A stretch of 5,975 nt of DNA from M3007 sp037130425 (GTDB taxonomy: Bacteria; Bacteroidota; Bacteroidia; Chitinophagales; Saprospiraceae), in assembly GCA_037130425.1 (NCBI GenBank), contig JBAXTB010000356.1:1-5975 (forward strand), read 5' to 3'. The notes under the pieces were generated by a model. The model saw only the letters and a program-made list of their open reading frames with translations, did not search any database and was not told the DNA's origin. Below, in pieces: positions 1 through 5,773 of the stretch. Numbering within the stretch: the stretch's first letter is position 1; the number at the start of each line of letters is the position of its first letter. Position numbers and translations under genes: made by a program.

Positions 1-260
1 TTTTTCATGGTTGAGAAGTGTCTTTTGATTTAGGAGTCAAAAATACAATGGTTTTGAAAATTATGAAACAAAAAATGTAAAATAATTTGTATTTCAAAAA
101 CGCAATAAAACAATACAAATGCGTCTTTATTCATGTCGATTGCTTTTGTTTAATCTTTATTAAAAAAAATAAAAAAAGTTTAACAAAATAGTGAACCTAG
201 GTATTACTTTTACGTTTAGGTACAATGTTGTATTTTTAACTTTTAACCAATCTTTGTTTT
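1..260 (+). promoter_or_regulatory. AT-rich leader of the rhodopsin gene
   Basis: This stretch is very rich in A and T, has no convincing reading frame and immediately precedes the rhodopsin start codon, so it probably carries the rhodopsin promoter. The best -7-like match to the Bacteroidota consensus TAnnTTTG is TACGTTTA at 211-218, one base off, and I see no good TTG-type -33 element at the right distance. Other one-off matches are TGCTTTTG at 141-148 and AATCTTTG at 249-256; the last is too close to the ATG at 261. There is no Shine-Dalgarno sequence before the start, which is normal in this phylum. The sequence TTTTGA occurs at 23-28 and 52-57 with its complement TCAAAA at 37-42, so small hairpins are possible. 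The exact promoter is not resolved. Confidence 0.35.
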
Positions 261-1001
261 ATGGAATCTTTTTTTTCACAACCACTATTTCTTTTTGCAG
301 GTCTTGCTGCCAATGATTATGTTGGCTTTACCTTTTTTATCGGGTACATGGCCATGTTTGCAGCATCTGTCTTCTTCTTCTTCGAGCGCCAGCAAGTTGA
401 GGGTAAGTGGAAGACCTCTTTACTGATTGCTGGTTTAATAACGATGATTGCCTCTGTGCATTACTATTACATGCGCGACGTGTGGTTGACGACAGGTCAA
501 TCGCCGACCCAGTTCCGTTACATCGACTGGATCCTGACCGTTCCGCTCATGTGCGTAGAGTTTTACCTTATCCTCAAAGCGTTCGGCGCTAAAATCGGTT
601 TACTTTGGAAAATGATCGGCTATTCCCTCCTGATGTTGGTGGCTGGTTACCTTGGCGAAACGGCTTTCCGTTCCAGCAGCGTTGTTTGGGGCATTATTTC
701 AACGGTAGGTTATGTTGGTATCTTGTATGAAGTATGGCTCGGTTCGGCCAGCAAACTGGCTGGTAACTCCAATGATCCTAAGTTGCAGGCTGCATTCAAA
801 GCGTTATCATGGTTCGTGTTAGTTGGTTGGGCAATTTACCCAATTGGTTACATGGCAATTGAAACCGATGGCTGGCTTCGCAATGTTATTGATGTTCGCA
901 ACATGGACCTGATTTACAATATCGGGGATGCTGTGAATAAAATTGGCTTCGGTTTGGTTATTTACAGCCTTGCTGTATCTTCTTCCAGAAAAGAAGCTTA
1001 A
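261..1001 (+). CDS. Xanthorhodopsin-like light-driven proton pump
   Basis: This 246-residue integral membrane protein is a microbial type-1 rhodopsin that should pump protons outward across the inner membrane using retinal. Seven hydrophobic helices lie at about residues 18-41, 51-72, 83-106, 112-131, 140-160, 177-199 and 214-239. Helix C carries RYIDW...T...E: R86, D89 (proton acceptor), T93 and E100 (proton donor), the DTE motif of proteorhodopsins and xanthorhodopsins. H67 matches the histidine that pairs with the acceptor in proteorhodopsin. The retinal pocket shows W190, Y193 and P194, then D223 and the Schiff-base lysine K227 in GDAVNKIGFG. M97 sits at the spectral tuning site, which predicts green absorption. 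W143-G144 in helix E matches the WG of Gloeobacter rhodopsin and xanthorhodopsin, where glycine opens a window for a carotenoid antenna. Length is normal for the family. The first ATG is used because it leaves a short N-terminus before helix A. The blh gene downstream would supply retinal. Confidence 0.97.
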   Translation: MESFFSQPLFLFAGLAANDYVGFTFFIGYMAMFAASVFFFFERQQVEGKWKTSLLIAGLITMIASVHYYYMRDVWLTTGQSPTQFRYIDWILTVPLMCVEFYLILKAFGAKIGLLWKMIGYSLLMLVAGYLGETAFRSSSVVWGIISTVGYVGILYEVWLGSASKLAGNSNDPKLQAAFKALSWFVLVGWAIYPIGYMAIETDGWLRNVIDVRNMDLIYNIGDAVNKIGFGLVIYSLAVSSSRKEA

Positions 1002-1024
1002 TATTTTGTAAAAAACAGATTACC

Positions 1025-1060
1025 AGGGGCTAATAGTAAAAAGTGCTATTAGCCCTTTTT
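1025..1060 (+). terminator. Intrinsic terminator after the rhodopsin gene
   Basis: A perfect 10-bp stem, GGGCTAATAG at 1027-1036 with CTATTAGCCC at 1046-1055, encloses a 9-nt loop and runs into a T-tract at 1056-1060. The stem extends outward by a G-T and an A-T pair (1025-1026 with 1056-1057). It starts 24 nt after the rhodopsin stop codon, so it should end most rhodopsin transcripts before blh. Confidence 0.9.
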
Positions 1061-1075
1061 ATACTTCGCGCCGGA

Positions 1076-1083
1076 TAGTTTTG
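1076..1083 (+). promoter_or_regulatory. Candidate -7 element of a blh promoter
   Basis: TAGTTTTG is an exact match to the Bacteroidota -7 consensus TAnnTTTG and lies between the rhodopsin terminator and blh. A start of transcription near 1090 would give a leader of about 100 nt. The -33 region is weak: only the T-tract of the terminator (1056-1060) is at a suitable distance, and it lacks the usual TTG. An 8-bp degenerate match can arise by chance, so support comes mainly from position. Confidence 0.35.
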
Positions 1084-1192
1084 TGCTTGGCCTTTGACCT
1101 AAGCCATTGACAATCAGTGCTTAGTATGACAATTAATGCTGCCTTTCAGGCGGCACTGAGTATAACTTCCGACCTTTTTCTGGCAATTCAAT

Positions 1193-2110
1193 ATGTTTGA
1201 TATACGCAATAAGCATATCTACGCATTTGTTATATGCATTACCCTCCTTTTTGGTGTGTTGGGTATTTATCAACTTGCCTTTTTGCAACGTGTACAATAT
1301 CCTTTATTAGCCATTTTGGTGCTGTGTATCGGGTTGCCGCATGGCGCCACCGATTTTTTATTGTTCCGACATATACGCGGACTACATTTGACTACGCCAG
1401 AGATCGTTCGTTTTTTTACGATTTACTTAGTCGTCGTATTTAGCTATTTATTGGGCTGGGTTTGGTTGCCGGCGCCTGCGCTTGTATTTTTTTTACTTAT
1501 TTCAACCTACCATTTCGGCCAATCGAATTTGGAATACATACAACTTCCCCGTTGGTTGGAATACTTTTCTTTTTTGCTTTGGGGGGCTTTTGTATTGGGC
1601 GGTGCATTGCTTTGGCATTGGGAAGAAAGCAGTGTTATCATTGACCAAATTGTGGGCTTTAAAATTGGCTGGTCTGCTTTATTGATGCATAATATTCAAT
1701 GGTTCCTATTGATTATCAATGTATTGTGGTTTGGATTTTTAAATATTGGAGGCTACTTAAACCGAAGTAATTTGTACGCTGAATGGATTAAGTTAGGCGT
1801 TTTATCGTTTATGTTTTTTCATACGCCCTTGTTTGTCGGCTTTACGCTCTATTTTACACTATGGCATTCTTTGGGCTCCTTGCTCGGTCAACTCGATTTT
1901 TTCAGACGGAAATTGCCCACCTTCACCGTCGTGCAGTACTACCAACAGGCGGCCCCGTATACCTTATTGGCAGTTTTGGGATTGATGGGCCTTATTTGGG
2001 CGCAGTCATTTATCCTTGCTGATGTCTCTTTGGTTAGTCTTTTTTTCATTTTGATTGCTTGTGTGAGCTTGCCGCATATTATCCTGATCGAGGCGAGTTT
2101 GAAACATTAA
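1193..2110 (+). CDS. blh: Brp/Blh family beta-carotene 15,15'-dioxygenase
   Basis: This 305-residue membrane protein belongs to the Brp/Blh family, which cleaves beta-carotene at its central double bond with oxygen to give two retinal molecules. It is hydrophobic throughout, with about eight to nine membrane segments. The family motifs appear in order: GLPHGATD with H50, STYHFG with H107, TLWHS with H225, and SLPHIILIEA with H295 close to the C-terminus. H50, H107 and H225 match histidines reported as essential, presumably iron ligands, in a marine Blh. The fourth, expected four residues after H225, appears to be S229. The gene follows the rhodopsin on the same strand, the classic pairing that makes the pump self-sufficient for chromophore once beta-carotene is present. 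The ATG at 1193 is the first in frame and leaves a short cytoplasmic N-terminus. Many codons are T-rich, partly because the protein is rich in Phe and Leu. Confidence 0.93.
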   Translation: MFDIRNKHIYAFVICITLLFGVLGIYQLAFLQRVQYPLLAILVLCIGLPHGATDFLLFRHIRGLHLTTPEIVRFFTIYLVVVFSYLLGWVWLPAPALVFFLLISTYHFGQSNLEYIQLPRWLEYFSFLLWGAFVLGGALLWHWEESSVIIDQIVGFKIGWSALLMHNIQWFLLIINVLWFGFLNIGGYLNRSNLYAEWIKLGVLSFMFFHTPLFVGFTLYFTLWHSLGSLLGQLDFFRRKLPTFTVVQYYQQAAPYTLLAVLGLMGLIWAQSFILADVSLVSLFFILIACVSLPHIILIEASLKH

Positions 2111-2202
2111 AAGCGGCGCATTCCCTTTTGCAACTAAGCGCCATTGCGGGAGAACAACTCCTGCTTCCCTACCATGCTACGGGTATCTTTTCCATGAAAA
2201 GG

Positions 2203-2233
2203 AATGAAGTTTCTAACGAATGAACTTCATTTT
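2203..2233 (+). terminator. Possible hairpin terminator downstream of blh
   Basis: A perfect 9-bp stem, AATGAAGTT at 2203-2211 with AACTTCATT at 2223-2231, has an 11-nt loop and is followed by only a short T-run (2230-2233). The stem is AT-rich, so termination may be weak. A smaller hairpin, CTTTTC/GAAAAG at 2187-2201, lies directly upstream. The position, about 90 nt after blh and before the response regulator, fits a transcript end. Confidence 0.45.
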
Positions 2234-2316
2234 ACCCAATCCCCCTTCCTTTTACCAAAAAACCGTCCAATCCTGCCGTTTCCCGAAAAGTTCCCGCCGC
2301 ACCGCGCCCAGCGCCG

Positions 2317-2349
2317 CACATTTGCATCATCAATAACAACAAAACATAC
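2317..2349 (+). promoter_or_regulatory. Candidate -7 element and A-rich leader of the response regulator gene
   Basis: CACATTTG at 2317-2324 differs from TAnnTTTG at one base. Between it and the ATG at 2350 lies an A-rich stretch without a Shine-Dalgarno sequence, which is the usual look of translation starts in Bacteroidota. No TTG-type -33 element is visible at the right distance, so the promoter call is tentative. Confidence 0.25.
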
Positions 2350-2817
2350 ATGAACGATATGATGCAGTCAAAACCAAACCTCCTGATGATCGACGACGCT
2401 CCAATGATGACGCGTTTTTTGTCGCTCTTTTTCTCCGAGCAGTACAACGTGGTTACCTGTAACTGCGCTTTAGAAGCCTTGGAAATGCTGGAATCCGGCT
2501 ACGTTCCGGCGGCTGTGATTACAGATTTGGATATGCCCGAAATTTCAGGCGTAACCTTAGTAGAAACCCTGCGAAATTCGGCGCCAAACTGTCCGATTGT
2601 TGTAGTCAGCGGATTGAAAGAAAGCAAGTACCGCCTTGGCGCTTTGGAAGCCGGCGCTGATGATTTTCTGAACAAACCTTTTCATCCGGCAGAATTACAA
2701 GTGCGGATTAAAAAATTGATCCGCAACGCTACCGCAACAAAAAAGACGGCCCTGCGTGTTGAAATGGCGCGCCAAACGGCTGCAATCGCCAAGCGCGCAG
2801 TATGGTCGCTGTCTTAA
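2350..2817 (+). CDS. Stand-alone response regulator (receiver domain)
   Basis: This 155-residue soluble protein is a CheY-like receiver domain, the phosphorylated half of a two-component system. The acidic pair D15-D16 follows a hydrophobic beta strand, D59 in TDLDMPE is the phospho-acceptor, S87 in VVVSG is the conserved Ser/Thr, and K109 in LNKPF is the conserved lysine, so all catalytic positions are present. The receiver occupies about residues 10-125. The remaining 30 residues form a basic, Ala-rich tail that is too short for a DNA-binding or enzymatic output domain. The protein therefore probably acts by contacting a partner. No sensor kinase lies in the window. Two more ATG codons at residues 4 and 5 could also serve as starts; the first was chosen. 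A sugar transferase starts 45 nt after the stop, which suggests co-transcription and a regulatory link to glycan assembly, though the target is not visible. Confidence 0.93.
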   Translation: MNDMMQSKPNLLMIDDAPMMTRFLSLFFSEQYNVVTCNCALEALEMLESGYVPAAVITDLDMPEISGVTLVETLRNSAPNCPIVVVSGLKESKYRLGALEAGADDFLNKPFHPAELQVRIKKLIRNATATKKTALRVEMARQTAAIAKRAVWSLS

Positions 2818-2862
2818 AATATTAGAAGCGCTCATTTTTAACAACATAAAAGTCCATTCAAT

Positions 2863-3609
2863 ATGCAACGCCACAGTTACGAAATCTTCAAACGCATCTT
2901 CGATGTGTGCGCATCTTCAGTGCTTTTACTTTTACTCAGTCCGCTTTTTCTGGCTATTTTCATAGCGCTCAAAATAGAAAACCCAAAGGCCCCGGTGATT
3001 TACGTGTCCAAAAGGGTGGGACGTTATTACAAGGTGTTCGGGTTTATCAAGTTTCGCTCCATGCGGCCTGACGCAGATAAAATGCTGGCGCAAATGCAAC
3101 ACTTGAACCAGTATAAAACAGACGAGCCAAAAACGGAACGCATCTTTAATAAACCCTTGAAACACAACGAAATTCAGTTGCTTTCAGATGAGGGTTGGAT
3201 GCCGGAATCGCAGATACTGGAAGCCGAACGCCGATCAAATGAAAAGCCGTTTCTGAAAATTTCAAATGACCCGCGCATTACCCGGGTGGGCCATTTTATC
3301 AGAAACACAAGTATAGATGAACTGCCGCAACTGATTAACGTGCTGCGCGGCGACATGTCGCTGGTAGGTAACCGGCCCCTGCCTTTGTACGAAGCCGAAC
3401 AACTTACGACAGATGAAACGGTGGAGCGTTTTTGTGCGCCCGCCGGCATCACCGGACTTTGGCAAGTGACGGATCGCGGCAAAAAAGGCGTGAGCGCCGA
3501 CAGCCGCAAACAGTTGGATGTTGAGTACGCCCGCCGTTATTCTTTGGCCCTTGATTTTTGGATTCTTTTTAAAACACCACTGGCAGCCTTGCAGTCGGAT
3601 AATGTTTAA
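2863..3609 (+). CDS. Undecaprenyl-phosphate sugar-1-phosphate transferase (bacterial sugar transferase family)
   Basis: This 248-residue protein belongs to the bacterial sugar transferase family (PF02397; PglC/WcaJ catalytic domain), which moves a sugar phosphate from a nucleotide sugar to undecaprenyl phosphate to begin exopolysaccharide, O-antigen or glycan synthesis. The N-terminus shows KRIFD, then a hydrophobic stretch at about 15-37 broken by P27, as in the re-entrant helix of the minimal class. Next come KRVGRYYKVFGFIKFRSM at 50-67, NDPRITRVG at 135-143, the catalytic pair D152-E153 in SIDELPQL, GDMSLVGNRP at 163-172, and PAGITGLWQV at 193-202. It lacks the extra N-terminal four-helix domain of the WcaJ/WbaP type. 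N170 replaces the more common proline of VGPRP, a form I associate with Bacteroidota. About 60 residues (68-130) between the KFRSM and DPR motifs form a longer, charged insert than in PglC. The sugar substrate cannot be read from sequence. It lies between the response regulator and a lipoprotein gene. Confidence 0.95.
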   Translation: MQRHSYEIFKRIFDVCASSVLLLLLSPLFLAIFIALKIENPKAPVIYVSKRVGRYYKVFGFIKFRSMRPDADKMLAQMQHLNQYKTDEPKTERIFNKPLKHNEIQLLSDEGWMPESQILEAERRSNEKPFLKISNDPRITRVGHFIRNTSIDELPQLINVLRGDMSLVGNRPLPLYEAEQLTTDETVERFCAPAGITGLWQVTDRGKKGVSADSRKQLDVEYARRYSLALDFWILFKTPLAALQSDNV

Positions 3610-3645
3610 CACAACCATTTTGAAATTGAAATCTTAACCATTTTT

Positions 3646-5691
3646 ATGAAAAAGTACATTTTTTACCTGTTGTTTTCTGCATTGGCCTTTAGCGCCTGCA
3701 ACACATTTTCCTTGCCGGCTGATGAAGTTTCGGTAGATGGAAAACGCATGAATGAGCTGATCGTACCTGACGGCTTTAATTACACCACTACGCGGAATTT
3801 TACCCTGCGCATTTCAGCAGTGGGCAATACGAAAAACACACTCAAAAACATTCCGGTAACTTTGTACCGTGTTATCCAAGACAATCCGAACACGCCGGCC
3901 TTGGTTTCAAGCGGCTGGATCGGCGCTGACGGCGTCATGGAAGTACAGTTTGAACTTCCGGCTGAAACGCACCAGTTGATTGTGCGCAGCACCTATCCCG
4001 GTTTGCCGGAAAGCACGGTTTCAACAGACGGTCTGAGCAGCGCTGACGTCGTGTTGGGCGCATCAAACCAGTCGGGCGATCGTTCTGCTCATGCGACTGA
4101 GCGCCCCTCACAAGCGCGCGGCGCAGGTGATCGCAGCGGAATTTTCAATTACTTAGGCTCTTTTGACGACAGTGGCGTACCAAATTACTTAGAACCGCAG
4201 GGTGACAATGTAAGCCAGGATATTTTAGACATGGTTGCAGCAAGTTTGCCCGAATATCAGCCGGTTCCGACTTACCACCCGGAGTATATTTCAAACGGTA
4301 CAGAATCCAATACCATTTTGACCCAGGATGCACAAGTATGGGTGACATTTGTAAGTGAAGGCGCTGGTTATCGCAATTCGCTGGGCTACTACAGCTACCC
4401 GACGAACAATCCTCCGCATACCGTTAGCGAAGTTAACAACCTGAATATCATTTTCCCGAACGTATCGTTTCCGGGTAGCGGCGGCAACCTGCACACCGGT
4501 GATAAAGTGTACTTAGGTACTTTCCCTGCCGGCGTAACAGTGGCCTGGTTCTTAGTGCCAGATGGTTGGTCGCCTTCCATTCCAGGCGTTGATGACAGCC
4601 AGCACCCGACGCGTTTTTCTGATAAAGAGTTGAATACATTTACTTCGCCTGAATACAGGAGCCACGTAGTACAGTTGGCCGACCCATCCCGCGAATTGTT
4701 GTTGCTTGGTTTTGAAGACTTGGATCGTCCGGGTGGCGACAATGATTTCAACGACGCTATTTTCTATGTGACCGCTACACCGTTTAACGCTGTGAACCGC
4801 GACAACATGGCTGAAACGCGCAACAACGGCAACGACCAGGATGGCGACGGCATTCCTGACAATTCAGACACTGCGCCAACAGATCCTACTTATGCGTTCA
4901 AGTCGTTTACACCTTCAGAAACTTCGACCGGAACGTTATCTTTTGAAGACTTTTTCCCAACCAAGGGCGACTACGACTTGAATGATTTGGTGGTGGATTA
5001 CAATATTGAAGAGCGCCTGAACGCAGCAAACAAAGTGGTGCAAATTAAATTTCACCTGACACTGCGCGCTATGGGCGCCGGTTTCCGGAACGGATTCGGG
5101 ATTGAATTGCCGGTACCTGCATCGAATGTTTTAAGCGTAACAGGTTCAAAACTAAGCGAACAATACATTACACGCAACGCCAATGGAACAGAAGCAGGGC
5201 AAGGAAATGCCGTGATTATTGCCTTCGACAACGGCTATTCACTGATGTCTACCCCTGATGGCGGATTTATTAATACGGAGAAAGACAAGCCGGGTGTGGC
5301 GCCGTATTCATTTGATGTGAACGTGGTCTTTAACCAACCGGTAAGTCCTTCAGAATTGGGAACTGCGCCATACAATCCGTTCTTGATCGTGGATCGCAAC
5401 CGCGGCCGGGAGGTGCATTTGCCAGGCAAACAACCTACAGCCTTGGCAGACATGAGTTTGTTTAAAACGGGCGATGATGATTCGACGCCGGGCGGCAACA
5501 AAACTTACCTGACTGCGAACAACCTGCCTTGGGCGCTAAACCTGCCGGAATCATTTCCTTATCCAACGGAAAAAACGCCAGTCAATCAGGCATATTTAAA
5601 ATTTAACCAGTGGGCGGAAAGCGCCGGCAGCATTGCACCGGATTGGTACAAAGCCAAGGACGGCAATCGGAACACGGTTAAAATCTACTAA
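3646..5691 (+). CDS. LruC-domain / DUF4114-type surface lipoprotein
   Basis: This 681-residue protein begins with a lipoprotein signal peptide: MKKY, a hydrophobic core, and a lipobox FSAC with the lipidated cysteine at C18, so it should be anchored in a membrane, probably the outer one. Residues 40-140 look like an all-beta Ig-like region. At 164-187 is a GSFDDSGVPNYLEP segment typical of LruC proteins. A DUF4114-like domain covers about 225-378 and ends with GFEDLDRPGGDNDFND. A calcium-binding-like linker, DQDGDGIPDNSD, lies at 397-408. The LruC/DUF4842-like domain follows from about 415 and opens with FEDFFPTKGDYDLND. No type IX secretion tail is seen at the C-terminus, and the residues after C18 lack the clear acidic surface-export signal known from some Bacteroidota. 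The function of the family is unknown; it may bind calcium or glycan. The start is 36 nt after the sugar transferase, so the genes are probably co-transcribed, and a strong terminator follows. Confidence 0.9.
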   Translation: MKKYIFYLLFSALAFSACNTFSLPADEVSVDGKRMNELIVPDGFNYTTTRNFTLRISAVGNTKNTLKNIPVTLYRVIQDNPNTPALVSSGWIGADGVMEVQFELPAETHQLIVRSTYPGLPESTVSTDGLSSADVVLGASNQSGDRSAHATERPSQARGAGDRSGIFNYLGSFDDSGVPNYLEPQGDNVSQDILDMVAASLPEYQPVPTYHPEYISNGTESNTILTQDAQVWVTFVSEGAGYRNSLGYYSYPTNNPPHTVSEVNNLNIIFPNVSFPGSGGNLHTGDKVYLGTFPAGVTVAWFLVPDGWSPSIPGVDDSQHPTRFSDKELNTFTSPEYRSHVVQLADPSRELLLLGFEDLDRPGGDNDFNDAIFYVTATPFNAVNRDNMAETRNNGNDQDGDGIPDNSDTAPTDPTYAFKSFTPSETSTGTLSFEDFFPTKGDYDLNDLVVDYNIEERLNAANKVVQIKFHLTLRAMGAGFRNGFGIELPVPASNVLSVTGSKLSEQYITRNANGTEAGQGNAVIIAFDNGYSLMSTPDGGFINTEKDKPGVAPYSFDVNVVFNQPVSPSELGTAPYNPFLIVDRNRGREVHLPGKQPTALADMSLFKTGDDDSTPGGNKTYLTANNLPWALNLPESFPYPTEKTPVNQAYLKFNQWAESAGSIAPDWYKAKDGNRNTVKIY

Positions 5692-5715
5692 GAAGCATTA
5701 TTGAGGTCATTATAC

Positions 5716-5751
5716 GGCCGGGGCGCAAACGAGCGTTCCGGCCTTTTTTTT
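5716..5751 (+). terminator. GC-rich intrinsic terminator of the response regulator / transferase / lipoprotein unit
   Basis: GGCCGG at 5716-5721 pairs with CCGGCC at 5738-5743. The stem continues inward through two G-T wobbles into CGC/GCG (5724-5726 with 5733-5735), leaving a 6-nt loop. Eight T residues follow from 5744. It starts 24 nt after the lipoprotein stop codon and has all the marks of a strong rho-independent terminator. Confidence 0.92.
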
Positions 5752-5772
5752 GCCCCTAACCCCTTTAGGGCA
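5751..5772. repeat. Short imperfect hairpin after the terminator
   Basis: TGCCCCTAA at 5751-5759 pairs with TTAGGGCA at 5765-5772 if one C is bulged out, leaving a 5-nt loop. It lies between the terminator T-tract and the large inverted-repeat element. It may be an extra transcript-end structure or chance; no function can be assigned. Confidence 0.35.
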
Positions 5773-5773
5773 A

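Noticed and set aside
407..592. Small open frame inside the rhodopsin gene
   Set aside because: It overlaps a certain gene in another frame and its product resembles no family I know.
1107..1135. TTGACA as a sigma-70 type -35 box upstream of blh
   Set aside because: The sequence 17 nt downstream is a poor -10 match, and Bacteroidota mostly use the TTG / TAnnTTTG promoter type.
1234..1685. Three short open frames on the + strand within blh
   Set aside because: All are shadows of the blh reading frame, which carries the family motifs.
2232..2447. 71-codon frame on the - strand across the response regulator start
   Set aside because: It covers the leader and first codons of a well-supported gene, and its product is low in recognisable features.
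2756..2965. 69-codon + strand frame bridging the response regulator and sugar transferase
   Set aside because: It overlaps both genes out of frame and has no recognisable domain.
3174..3618. Two - strand frames opposite the sugar transferase
   Set aside because: The + strand frame holds all catalytic motifs of the family; the - strand products are low-complexity shadows.
4395..4751. 118-codon - strand frame opposite the lipoprotein gene
   Set aside because: It lies opposite the DUF4114-like domain, and I recognise no motif in its product.
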